The notes: generated from the sequence alone by a model not told the origin. A stretch of 32,648 nt of DNA from Bacteroidales bacterium (GCA_014800785.1 JAAVFK010000013.1:1-32648); one strand, 5' to 3'. Numbered from the stretch's first letter, positions 24,738 through 32,262 are shown. A program made the numbers and translations.

Positions 24738-25802
24738 ATGCCTAATATCGCTTACAACATATCGCTTAAAGGCTAAGTCGGAGGCATGGACTTCGACCGC
24801 TCAAAGGTTGACAAGGAACTTGTCAAAAACGATGACAAGGAGGTAAATGTGCTGATCGACAGACTCGGCGGTTCTCTTGCAACCGATCTGTCTATCTCCG
24901 TCGCTTTCCGCAATCACGGCGATGTTGCCGTGCATTTTGTCGGACTAAATGCTTCTGCCGCCACAATCGCTTCACTCGGTGCGGCTCACATCTCCATTGA
25001 CCGCGGCGGAATGTATCTCGTCCATAAGTGCTCCACCGCCTTCTTCGAGTGGGGCACTATCAACAGCGACCCGTTCGATACTCTCATTGCCGACTGAGAG
25101 AAGATTAAGGCTGACCTTGACAAGCTCGACCTTAATGTAGCCCAACTCTATGCCGCCAAGTGCCGCAAATCGGTGACGAATCTGCTCGCACTTATGAAAG
25201 TCGGCGGTTGGCTAACCGCTAAGGAAGCTCTCGACTGGGGCTTCGTGGACGAGATTACTGACCTTGCCGACGAACAGGCTCCAAAACTCACAGACGCTAT
25301 CGCTTCCGCTATGGCTAATGCCGGTATGCCGATACCGAACATTTCCATATCCGACTCCGAGAAGGAGTCGGCGTTAAGCAAGTCCCTCGCCGAACTCACT
25401 TCGTTCTTTCGACCTAATTCACCCACCGTTTCCAATACCATTCAGACCATCATGCACAAGACCTAAAAATTCTTGTCGGCTATCCTTGCCGACAAGCCCC
25501 TAGCCGTGACCGACGGCAAAGCCTCCGTGACCGAGGCTCAGCTTGACTCCATCGAAGCTCCTCTCGCCGATAAAGACAGAATCGCCAATGAAAGGCAGCA
25601 GAAGATTGACGCTCACGAAGCGACAATCCGCGAGAAGGATGCGACTATCGCTGACCTTCAGGCGAAACTCGCCAAGAAACCTGCCGAAGAATCAAAGCAG
25701 GTCGTTGACAGCGGCTCGAAAGGCGAGTCCGCCGACAAGACCGAGACTGAGATTTACTGCGATACAGTCAACTCCGCCCGAAAACTCTTCAACGAGGTTT
25801 AA
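24738..25802 (+). pseudogene. Phage ClpP-like head maturation protease fused to coiled-coil region, broken
   Basis: One frame of 355 codons encodes a prophage S14 (ClpP-like) protease of Bacteroidales type. 'INSLGGS'-like 'LIDRLGGSLATDLSISV' comes first, followed by 'VGLNASAATIASLGAAHISI' with the catalytic-serine region, 'MYLVHKCSTAFFEWG' with the histidine, and 'GGWLTAKEALDWGFVDEI'. The C-terminal part is a charged coiled-coil ('KDRIANERQQKIDAHEATIR', 'LQAKLAKKPAEESKQVVD') that would serve as a scaffold. Stops interrupt the frame at 24774 (TAA), 25095 (TGA) and 25464 (TAA). In phages it cuts itself and the capsid during head assembly. The capsid gene start follows after 50 bases. The tracks at 24786, 25173 and 25473 are pieces of this one gene. 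Confidence 0.88.
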
Positions 25803-25852
25803 CCCCTACAATACTCATTTCCCACTATCGATAATTCCTAACATTCAATACT

Positions 25853-25981
25853 ATGGCAGAAAAACTTTCATTTACCCTCGCCCAGTATCAGGAAGCTGCA
25901 ACCATCTACCGCAAGGATCTGCTCATGTTGCTGATTATTGGCATACAGGAGTCCTTGCAGTATATGACCGGACGCCCCGGG
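25853..25981 (+). pseudogene. Phage major capsid protein, N-terminal stub
   Basis: The frame starts 'MAEKLSFTLAQYQEAATIYR' and continues 'KDLLMLLIIGIQESLQYMTG' 'RPG', the familiar start of a Bacteroidales prophage major capsid protein, and then loses all similarity after about 43 codons. The rest of the capsid gene and the downstream morphogenesis genes are missing, so the prophage has been cut here. Its position 50 bases after the protease/scaffold gene matches the normal phage order. Bases 25982-26109 show no gene. Confidence 0.7.
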
Positions 25982-26109
25982 TTGACCGCTAACCCTGTCA
26001 GCCACTTTTCCCCTCTCCCTCCCCACGCTGGCAAAATCTTGATATATTTCAACACACAATAGAACCTTTAATATTTTAAACCGCCGAAACCGGCACAAAT
26101 ATTTAAATT

Positions 26110-26553
26110 ATGAAGACATATTCTTTTAAATTTAACGGATTTTGGATGCAGTTCAACCTTAACACATTCCCCAATTAGAGTGGCATTTACGCCATAGATC
26201 GATGCGATTACAATGTACGCACAAACAGAGTTGACATAAAAGAACTTCTGTATATCGGACAGGCTCAAGATGTGAATGACCGAATCAGCAAACATGAAAA
26301 CCACCCGGTGTTCCAAAAGAAGCTGCAGTACGGTGAACAGATTTGTTTGGCATTTGCACCTCTCTCGCTTAGCGACCTCGATCGCGTGGAAAATGCGCTC
26401 ATTTGCACTCAGAAACCGCCGTTGAACAAAGACCTGACGGACTCATTCAAACATCCATCAACGACGGTTGAAGTTCCCGGACATTACGCCTTGTTTAAAC
26501 CAGGGACATGGAAACCAAATGACGGCAGAGAAATATTCATCGTTACGAGATAG
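26110..26553 (+). pseudogene. GIY-YIG domain protein with early amber codon
   Basis: From ATG 26110 the frame reads 'MKTYSFKFNGFWMQFNLN', meets TAG at 26176-26178 (codon 23), and goes on at once with the GIY-YIG nuclease-fold hallmark 'SGIYAI' (codons 24-29), 'ELLYIGQAQDVNDRISKHE' (YIG at codons 48-50) and 'LSDLDRVENALICTQKPPLN', with the conserved glutamate and asparagine of the fold. The total of 147 codons fits small stand-alone GIY-YIG proteins. The stop separates the first strand from its own start codon. Restart at ATG 26272 would lose GIY and YIG, so it is most likely dead. The remainder is very well preserved, so the nonsense mutation looks recent. Confidence 0.8.
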
Positions 26554-26607
26554 TACCTTGTTTGCGAACACATAACCCATCTCCAAAACAGTTTGGAATT
26601 GCACAAA

Positions 26608-26645
26608 AGAGAGGATCGGCATCACACACCGAACCTCTCTTTTTA
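26608..26645 (+). terminator. Rho-independent terminator after the GIY-YIG gene
   Basis: AGAGAGG (26608-26614) pairs with CCTCTCT (26634-26640), with an inner CGG/CCG stem, followed by a T run. It sits 55 bases after the stop. Confidence 0.85.
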
Positions 26646-26748
26646 TACTCCTTTTTGCATTAATCAAAAGATATAACGAGCAATACAACATAATGATTAA
26701 ATTTGCGTCAAGAATCACTGAGTATTTACTATAATAACATTAAAGTAA

Positions 26749-27013
26749 ATAACCGAACAGGCAAAAGAAAAACTAAGAACATGGCTAAGCCAGTTCCCTG
26801 AATCAACACACCTACTCGACAGCCGAAGAATGTATGGACTCGTTATAGAGCTGGAGGACACCGAAACTACAATCTATGATGAGATATCCGAGAGATGTTG
26901 AAAGAATGTAAGCTCAAATGGCTGAAGACGATATAGAAGTCTTCATACACGACAAGCAGTTTCTCATAAGCGAGCTTCACCACTTCCTCGACTACTACCG
27001 CTCCCTCCAATAA
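26749..27013 (+). pseudogene. Small frameshifted gene of unknown function
   Basis: An open stretch without an ATG reads 'EKLRTWLSQFPESTHLLDSR', 'RMYGLVIELEDTETTIYDE' and stops. About 25 bases later the coding character continues in another frame with 'MAEDDIEVFIHDKQFLISEL' and 'HHFLDYYRSLQ', ending in TAA at 27011-27013. Together they would make a protein of about 85 residues. I recognise no family. The acidic, helix-prone sequence and its place next to phage relics suggest a mobile-element gene. A short terminator follows. Confidence 0.4.
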
Positions 27014-27043
27014 CATCCCATAATACTCCGGACCGGTCCCCAC

Positions 27044-27063
27044 CGCGGATCCGTCCGCGTTTT
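27044..27063 (+). terminator. Short GC-rich terminator hairpin
   Basis: CGCGGA, loop TCCG, TCCGCG, then TTTT. It lies 31 bases after the small relic's stop and isolates the two-gene operon downstream from upstream transcription. Confidence 0.65.
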
Positions 27064-27351
27064 AACTCCTTTTTTTGATAGCAGTTACTGATCTACCTGA
27101 TACTATCGCTATAAAGAATGCTTGCAGGAAAAGTGGGGGATGTTTACTTACGAGCAGTAGCTCCAAATATTAGAGTTAAATATTGTAAAATCTGCTGTAA
27201 AACATATTTTTAGTATCTTCAGGATGCCTAAGTTCTTAATCATCTGATAGTAAGCGGTTAATATTCTCTATTATGCCATAGAATAGAAGAATTCAATGTG
27301 TATCAATCACATAACTCTTCCTATGATATTGTGTATTCGAACTAAAATAGC

Positions 27352-27359
27352 TAATTTTG
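27352..27359 (+). promoter_or_regulatory. Promoter of the two-gene operon (TAATTTTG)
   Basis: TAATTTTG fits TAnnTTTG, with a TTG-containing -33 candidate (ATTGTG, 27328-27333) at normal spacing. It lies 100 bases before the ATG at 27459. The preceding 290 bases (27064-27351) are AT-rich and hold no gene that I can see. Confidence 0.65.
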
Positions 27360-27370
27360 CGTTTCAAAAC

Positions 27371-27413
27371 AAAGCACTTCACCCTCTAAGCTCTCTGGGG
27401 CAGTGAGTGCTTT
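27371..27413 (+). promoter_or_regulatory. Leader stem-loop of the two-gene operon
   Basis: AAAGCACT (27371-27378) pairs with AGTGCTTT (27406-27413) around a 27-base loop that contains GGGGC and could pair further with CACC. It starts about 10 bases after the promoter box. No T run follows, so it is a 5' leader structure rather than a terminator. Confidence 0.5.
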
Positions 27414-27458
27414 AACCAATAAATAAGTCTTACAAGAGAGCGAACAAGGAGAACGCCT

Positions 27459-28118
27459 ATGTGCAACAGCCCAAGTACTCTCGACCGCTATAGGGAAGAG
27501 TTACAGAGATGTGCCTCTGGACATTTGTCTGCGCGAATCACCAACAAAAATGAGGATTATGCGGCAGCCTTTTACGGTGAATTATTTAGAAACACAGAGA
27601 CTACTGCAAAGATTTTCTGTGAGGGAGCACATTCGTGCATATGGCGCAATTTTGAGTTCCAAACAGCTTTTGAGGAGTTACTAAATAAGTCCAGAGTTCA
27701 TATTTGGGTCTTAACAGAGGAGAATGAAAGGAATTTAGATCGATTCCCAGAGTACCTTCAGAAGGTAATTAGGGATAAATCTTCACATATCGAGTTTCGA
27801 CACCTAACCACAAAGGCACGAGAAATTATTACTTCTCGTTTTGAGGACGATGTAAATTTTGCCGTCTTTGACAATGATAAGTTTAGATTCGAATTTGATA
27901 AAACTCATTATACTGCGTACGGATCTTTCAATGATCCGGATATAGTGAAGGAGATAAATAAATATTTCGATGAGGCTTTTGAGACGTCAGAAGTAACAGA
28001 GTTTAATTTACCGAATTCATCATTTGACGTTGCCATTAACAGTGCAGAATATAGGTATATAGGTGATGGATCGGAAAGTACTACTATTACCTCGGACACT
28101 ACTCACATATCAAGATAA
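27459..28118 (+). CDS. PLD-like soluble protein, first gene of a two-gene operon
   Basis: A 219-residue soluble protein. I do not recognise a named family, but the central part resembles the phospholipase-D-like fold without the catalytic HKD motif. 'TAKIFCEGAHSCIWRNFEFQ' near residue 49 would be the first strand and helix, 'LLNKSRVHIWVLTEEN' the next pair, and 'DVNFAVFDNDKFRFEFD' then 'AYGSFNDPDIVKEINKYFDE' the final strands and helix, as in PLD-like domains that sense or bind rather than cut. The last 40 residues are polar and Ser/Thr-rich, probably disordered. The start is decided by an unusually good AAGGAG (27446-27451) seven bases before ATG. The stop lies two bases before the membrane-protein gene, so the two are coupled. 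The frame is clean although the neighbourhood is full of relics. Confidence 0.7.
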   Translation: MCNSPSTLDRYREELQRCASGHLSARITNKNEDYAAAFYGELFRNTETTAKIFCEGAHSCIWRNFEFQTAFEELLNKSRVHIWVLTEENERNLDRFPEYLQKVIRDKSSHIEFRHLTTKAREIITSRFEDDVNFAVFDNDKFRFEFDKTHYTAYGSFNDPDIVKEINKYFDEAFETSEVTEFNLPNSSFDVAINSAEYRYIGDGSESTTITSDTTHISR

Positions 28119-28120
28119 AA

Positions 28121-29131
28121 TTGAGTTCAAATTTGGAACAGATAACATGCTTAACTCCATATGCTCCCGTTATTCAACTAATAGCGGGAGTATATTTAAT
28201 CTTTTTCTATCAAACGGTATTTGATGAAAAATTCTTAGACGGTAGTATTCAAAAGAAACTTATCAGTAATTTAAATCAGGTTCTAAGAACAGGAGGAGAA
28301 TATATATCGGAAAAGACATTTAATTCTGATATAGAAAAATTTTATACATGGTGGGAGAGATATACTAATAGCGTGAAAGCTGTTGCGAGGATGGGAGGAG
28401 TATATGGCATTACCCTTTTAATATATTGTGGCATAGAGGGATTTGAGAAAAAATTAGGTCTAGAGGCTGTCTTAGTAGACTCCATTATTTATGCTGTATA
28501 TGCGTTAATAGTAGTGTTTGTGGCAAGAAAAGGCTGGTTGTGTAATTCTAAGACATGGGTATTAGGTGCTTTTATATATGGCGCAATAGGATATATTTTT
28601 CCTCCGCAAGATTCAATCGCTTTTGCAAATGGAGTATGGGGCTTAACACTAACCCAAGCATTACAAACAATTGTTTGGATTGCTCCATTAGGGATAATAT
28701 TGGCAATATGTAGGTATCAGTTTGATGAGTGGCATTACGATCATACAAATAAATGCTTTAATAGGACAACGAAAATTCAAAATGATTTTTCAAATATTCG
28801 AATGACTATTATTACAACGGGTAATAATATGGATAAGGCAATGTCGATGTTTTATGAGGAATACGGGGATTTGTTGGAGATGCAAAAATGGAAATATGAA
28901 AAGCAAAATGAGACAAGAGATAGAAGAGAGTGGGGTGAAATTTTTGCGATATATTACAGAGATAGATACAAATATTGGGTTTCTCCAATACATAAAAAAA
29001 TAATTTACCAAGTTATCCACTCTCCAAGAAAAATCTGTTATTGGAGAGCCCATTTCCCATGTCATTTTAGTATGTGTGTCGTATTGATTTGCTTGGGAAT
29101 ATTCTGTTGGTTGGTATCTTACTTTTACTGA
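28121..29131 (+). CDS. Six-helix membrane protein, second gene of the operon
   Basis: A 336-residue integral membrane protein of unknown family. Hydrophobic segments are at about residues 13-32 ('VIQLIAGVYLIFFYQTVF'), 91-105 ('GGVYGITLLIYCGI'), 117-135 ('VDSIIYAVYALIVVFVA'), 145-161 ('TWVLGAFIYGAIGYIF'), 178-200 ('LQTIVWIAPLGIILAICRY') and 313-335 ('SMCVVLICLGIFCWLVSYFY'). A polar, helical domain of about 110 residues between the last two would lie in the cytoplasm. The start is TTG, two bases after the upstream stop; no ATG, GTG or other TTG lies between that frame's last stop (28064) and 28121. Close coupling suggests a complex with the PLD-like protein. A pore- or membrane-acting effector paired with a sensor is one reading (inference). 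Confidence 0.72.
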   Translation: MSSNLEQITCLTPYAPVIQLIAGVYLIFFYQTVFDEKFLDGSIQKKLISNLNQVLRTGGEYISEKTFNSDIEKFYTWWERYTNSVKAVARMGGVYGITLLIYCGIEGFEKKLGLEAVLVDSIIYAVYALIVVFVARKGWLCNSKTWVLGAFIYGAIGYIFPPQDSIAFANGVWGLTLTQALQTIVWIAPLGIILAICRYQFDEWHYDHTNKCFNRTTKIQNDFSNIRMTIITTGNNMDKAMSMFYEEYGDLLEMQKWKYEKQNETRDRREWGEIFAIYYRDRYKYWVSPIHKKIIYQVIHSPRKICYWRAHFPCHFSMCVVLICLGIFCWLVSYFY

Positions 29132-29183
29132 TAATATAATATATAAAGAAGTTATTTTATGATAGGAAAGTTAAGCACCATAC

Positions 29184-29330
29184 ATGAGCATGTTGATACT
29201 TACTATTTTTCATTTAATTGATTTACTGAGTAATCCTATACAGGAAACATTAGATCCAGTGACAGTTAAATTTCTGTACGCAGCACTCTATTCTACTCTC
29301 CGTATGCTTATTAATATAAGATTTGAATGA
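29184..29330 (+). CDS. Possible 48-residue hydrophobic small protein
   Basis: An ATG-started frame of 48 codons, too short for the track, begins 53 bases after the membrane-protein stop. It reads 'MSMLILTIFHLIDLLSNPIQ' and 'VTVKFLYAALYSTLRMLINI' 'RFE', with two moderately hydrophobic stretches. There is no good ribosome binding site and no known family. It may be a third member of the operon or the remnant of a larger gene. Confidence 0.3.
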   Translation: MSMLILTIFHLIDLLSNPIQETLDPVTVKFLYAALYSTLRMLINIRFE

Positions 29331-29909
29331 ACGATACACAAGCTTTTTATTGTTCATAGACTTTAGTAGGGGAATTACAATGATTGATAGGGTTATACCT
29401 TGATGTAAAAAACGACCTTCTCTTCGAAAGTGGCGACCTTTCGCCTGATAAGGACTTTTACCGTTCATTATGCCTTTTGAGGGATTTTGAAACTCTACGA
29501 CCTTGAACCTGTTGTTACATCGCCTCTCATCGGGGCGATTTTCTTTTTCTGCACCTCGTCTGCCAGGCTTCAATACATAAGACTTACGCTTCACCTTCAA
29601 CGGCGAAAGCTTCACGGAAGAAATCGAAGCCCGCACTGCCGATGAAGCACAGGAAATCGAAGCATTGGTGTACGATGAAGTCGACTACAGAATGGTTCAG
29701 GGCTGCTTTGCAGATCGGTGAACCTCCTCTATCTCGCCAAAGGGTCTGACCTCCGGTACAGCCTTTTAGGTTGCTCTTTTGTCGACACCGTTGGAGCGAC
29801 ACCGTTTTTAATCCTTACGGTCAAATTAATTTATGATTGATTACTTTTATCTGCCCAAATTTTAGTAAATTTACAATATATTACTCTCAAATTTACCTGC
29901 TTACGCTCA
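29331..29909. other. Gene-poor stretch with two coding scraps
   Basis: About 580 bases without an intact gene. An open stretch at 29399-29506 reads 'LDVKNDLLFESGDLSPDKDF' and 'YRSLCLLRDFETLRP'. Another at 29581-29721 reads 'LRFTFNGESFTEEIEARTAD' and ends 'MVQGCFADR'. Both have codon use like real genes, but neither has a start, and I know no family with certainty; phage or conjugative-element origin is likely from context. A terminator lies between them. The ORF called on the - strand (29250-29636) is a shadow. Confidence 0.5.
29519..29547 (+). terminator. Terminator-like hairpin between coding scraps
   Basis: ATCGCC pairs with GGCGAT around a nine-base loop, followed by TTTCTTTTT. It lies 13 bases after the first scrap's stop codon. 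Confidence 0.6.
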
Positions 29910-30140
29910 ATGAATACCTTCCAAATTCCATCCAAGGTAATAGATGCTTTGGAGAGCAACTTAAAAAAACCATACATAATCGTATTGGGACTCCCTCATA
30001 CGTATTCATACTTTCAAATCGAAAATATAAAATGGCGGCCAATACGTACGTCTTCTGCTCTACTTAAATTACTGATAAATTCAAAAGAGAATCCTGATTT
30101 TGAAATTATGGAAAACTTTGTTAGTTACTATTTTCGTTAA
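29910..30140 (+). CDS. Small hypothetical protein before the EVE-HNH gene
   Basis: A 76-residue frame with ATG start: 'MNTFQIPSKVIDALESNLKK', then 'PYIIVLGLPHTYSYFQIENI', ending 'FEIMENFVSYYFR'. It ends 14 bases before the EVE-HNH gene on the same strand, so the two could be co-transcribed. I recognise no domain. It could be a real small gene of the restriction module or the tail of a larger lost one. A competing frame (29837-30067) overlaps most of it, but its content looks random and I prefer this one because of spacing. No good promoter box was found upstream. Confidence 0.35.
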   Translation: MNTFQIPSKVIDALESNLKKPYIIVLGLPHTYSYFQIENIKWRPIRTSSALLKLLINSKENPDFEIMENFVSYYFR

Positions 30141-30154
30141 ATTTAGAATGATAA

Positions 30155-30892
30155 ATGGCGTATTGGATATTACCATGGAATAAAGAGATTTTCAACTTGC
30201 CCCAATGTTTAATAGACTTCGGGTTTGTTGAATGGCGACAGCGAAATAACCTCGCTGTCGGAGACATTGTTTTCATATACTGCTCTAATCCATTAAGGCA
30301 AATTAAGTATATGATGAAAGTGTCTAAAATCAATATTCCTCGAAATGAAACTGTCAATGATCAGTACCTTTTCGGGTATGAGTATAACTTAAAGCCTACG
30401 GACTATTATGCCCGCTTTGAGCCTATCGCTGAAACAACCGATAGCAATACTAAACTATCGTTGTCCTCGCTACGTGAGTTTGGTATAACATCAAATTTTC
30501 AAGGAGGTATAAAAGTCCCTTACAACATCTTACAATGGCTCTTAGATTGCTTTGATGTTGTATTCGATGACTTATCACAAATATTCTACGAACAATCATT
30601 CAGTTACCTCATATGAGAGAAACCAGCAAGCAAGAGAAAAATGCTTATCGTATTTTGGCTATTCATGTCAAATATGCGGCATAAATTTTGAGAAGGTATA
30701 TGGAGAAATTGGCAAAGGATTTATTCATGTTCACCATGTAGATTTTATTTCTTCTTTTGACGGTGCAGCACACGAAATAAACCCTTGCGAAGAACAGATT
30801 CCTGTTTGTCCTAATTGTCATGCAAGCTCCATCGGAAGCTGAACGGTAAATATTTAACACCTGATGAATTGAAAAATATCGTACAACAATGA
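30155..30892 (+). pseudogene. EVE-HNH restriction endonuclease, frameshifted
   Basis: Three frames together give one modified-base-type restriction enzyme of about 245 residues. The first (30155-30616) has an EVE/PUA-like N-terminus: 'MAYWILPWNKEIFNLPQCLI' and 'NLAVGDIVFIYCSNPLRQIK', a fold that reads modified cytosine. Near 30600 the frame changes to the HNH part, 'YERNQQAREKCLSYFGYSCQ' with 'CQICG', 'GEIGKGFIHVHHVDFISSF' holding the HH pair, and 'PVCPNCHA'. A second shift near 30822 restores 'KLHRKLNGKYLTPDELKNIV' to the stop at 30890-30892. Zinc cysteines and catalytic histidines remain. The two frameshifts should abolish function unless one is a sequencing error. The end overlaps the next small gene (ATGA). 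Confidence 0.82.
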
Positions 30893-31020
30893 ACGACTTT
30901 GATAATTTAGATACTTACAATGGAGATTTGGGGCATGACGGCTGGGTAGACTTCGACTATAACGAAAACACGGGCGACGTGTCGGCCCTCTTTGAGGATT
31001 CCGACAGCGACAACTATTAA
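30889..31020 (+). CDS. Very acidic 43-residue protein
   Basis: A short frame below the track cutoff, from an ATG that overlaps the stop of the EVE-HNH gene (ATGA) to TAA at 31018-31020. It reads 'MNDFDNLDTYNGDLGHDGWV', 'DFDYNENTGDVSALFEDSD' 'SDNY'. Roughly a third of residues are Asp or Glu and there is no Lys or Arg. The overlap and clean frame argue for a real gene. The exonuclease-like gene starts 17 bases later. Such charge suggests DNA mimicry or binding to a basic partner, but no family is known to me. Confidence 0.6.
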   Translation: MNDFDNLDTYNGDLGHDGWVDFDYNENTGDVSALFEDSDSDNY

Positions 31021-31037
31021 CGGCCGGGGATTGACTT

Positions 31038-31814
31038 ATGCGCATCATCAGTTGGAATATAAATGGTATCAAGGCGCACTTCGATGCCCTTAAAGACCTC
31101 GTAACTCGTTATGAACCGGACATCTTGTGTCTCCAAAAGGTAAAATCTTCAAAAGGGATAGAAGCCTTTCCTTTGGAGGGCTATGAATCATTTGATATTT
31201 CCACTTATCGATCTCGGTATAACGGAGTCGGCACTTATTATCGGAACATTGATTTTCCGTTGATGAACTTCCCAAACAACCTTGCGGCGGAAGGGCATTT
31301 TCAGGCTCTCCGTATAAGACCGCAAATGCATGTTCTCTTCAATATTTATGCTCCTTTCAGCTGTCTGAGAGACCTGAAATATAGTGAGGCGCGCAGGAAA
31401 TGGGATGATCTGTTATTCCTTTTTGCAAAGGATGTATCGTCATATACGCTCCTTATCATGTGTGGCGATTTCAACGTGGTGAACCAGTCATACGACACAT
31501 GGACCCGCAACTGCAATCATGACAAGCCTTGTTACTACTCATGGGAGCGTGCCAATTTCGGCAAATTACTTCAGCAGTGGGACCTTGTGGATGCATTCCG
31601 GCAACTGCATCCCCAGGAGATGAAGTTTACATACTTCGACAGTAAGGGGGATGACCGAGCCTCCAATCAAGGCGACAGCATAGACTATTTTCTCATCAGC
31701 CGTTCCTTAATGCCATACATAACCCGCTGCGATATCATCGATAATATAACCGCCTCCAACAGCAATCCGATCCTTGACTGCAGCGTTGCGGTGCCGTCGC
31801 CGGCCAATCGTTAA
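31038..31814 (+). CDS. Exonuclease-III-like EEP protein lacking catalytic residues
   Basis: A 258-residue protein of the exonuclease/endonuclease/phosphatase superfamily, closest to exodeoxyribonuclease III (XthA), which repairs abasic sites. Conserved parts are 'MRIISWNINGIKAHF' with the active-site Asn, 'NIYAPFSCLRDLKYSEARRK', 'LLIMCGDFNVVNQSYD' with the Asp and Asn of GDFN, and 'DSIDYFLIS'. Key residues are changed. The metal-binding Glu of LQExK is Lys ('LCLQKVKSS', K34), the Arg before IDY is Ser, and the C-terminal catalytic Asp-His of SDHxPI is Asn-Ser ('SNSNPI', N241-S242). The frame is nonetheless open at normal length. Either it is a missense-decayed copy of a mobile xthA or an EEP fold used for something other than cutting DNA. 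Confidence 0.85.
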   Translation: MRIISWNINGIKAHFDALKDLVTRYEPDILCLQKVKSSKGIEAFPLEGYESFDISTYRSRYNGVGTYYRNIDFPLMNFPNNLAAEGHFQALRIRPQMHVLFNIYAPFSCLRDLKYSEARRKWDDLLFLFAKDVSSYTLLIMCGDFNVVNQSYDTWTRNCNHDKPCYYSWERANFGKLLQQWDLVDAFRQLHPQEMKFTYFDSKGDDRASNQGDSIDYFLISRSLMPYITRCDIIDNITASNSNPILDCSVAVPSPANR

Positions 31815-31888
31815 TACAGGCGTAAGGTTTCGACGATCAGGCTAACTTCGAATAACTGATTATGGTAGTCATCCGATAATAAAGTCGA

Positions 31889-32037
31889 GCATAGAACCAT
31901 AGGGCCATATCTTCGTTGGTCTGTCTCTTTTTTATTTTTGGCCGTAGAACTATAGTAGCAAATTTTCTTTGGTTTGTTCCTTTGTTTTTTGACCATAGGA
32001 CCGTAGGACCATATTTTTCTTTGGTATGCTTTTCCTC
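31889..32037. repeat. Three degenerate 51-bp tandem repeats
   Basis: Units starting at about 31889, 31942 and 31993 share the order: a motif like CCGTAGAAC/CCATAGGAC repeated twice, then ATTTTCTTTGGT, then a T-rich stretch. The spacing is about 51 bases. They lie in a 570-base gap after the exonuclease-like gene. The bases 31815-31888 show nothing else. Confidence 0.6.
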
Positions 32038-32039
32038 AA

Positions 32040-32262
32040 ATATGCCTACGGCAGATACAAAAAAGTTGAAGTCGAACTTATGAAGAATCGTCCGTCGCGG
32101 GGTGGAGTAGTCAACCCTGTAACAAAGGTGGACATCGACTCCAAGAGTGCGTTGTGCCTACCTCGCGAGGCTCACTGACGTCGAGCCGCTGAGTTTCACC
32201 GTCCGTTGCTTTACGGAGGTTGGCGCAACGTCAAGTTGCTTTCCTTCGGCGAATGTCGCATA
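32040..32262 (+). pseudogene. Possible HU-like DNA-binding protein relic
   Basis: The frame reads 'YGRYKKVEVELMKNRPSRGG' and 'TKVDIDSKSALC', then stops. In another frame 'LARLTDVEPL' appears, and in a third 'GGWRNVKLLSFGECRI'. The order (KxxxKNP-like start, then LTxxDVE-like, then a final NVKLxxFGxxRI) resembles the HU-like histone family of Bacteroidales, with two frame changes. The similarity is weak and could be chance; an alternative is an unknown gene remnant. Confidence 0.3.

Noticed and set aside
25543-25992. 149-residue + strand ORF
   Set aside because: Ser/Arg-rich out-of-frame reading of the protease/scaffold and capsid relics.
17747-26178. Stop-codon recoding or suppression as an explanation for many interrupted genes
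   Set aside because: TAA, TGA and TAG all occur as interruptions, along with frameshifts, deletions and lost catalytic residues, so ordinary gene decay fits better.
29250-29636. 128-residue - strand ORF
   Set aside because: Antisense to two + strand coding scraps; composition looks random and no start context is seen.
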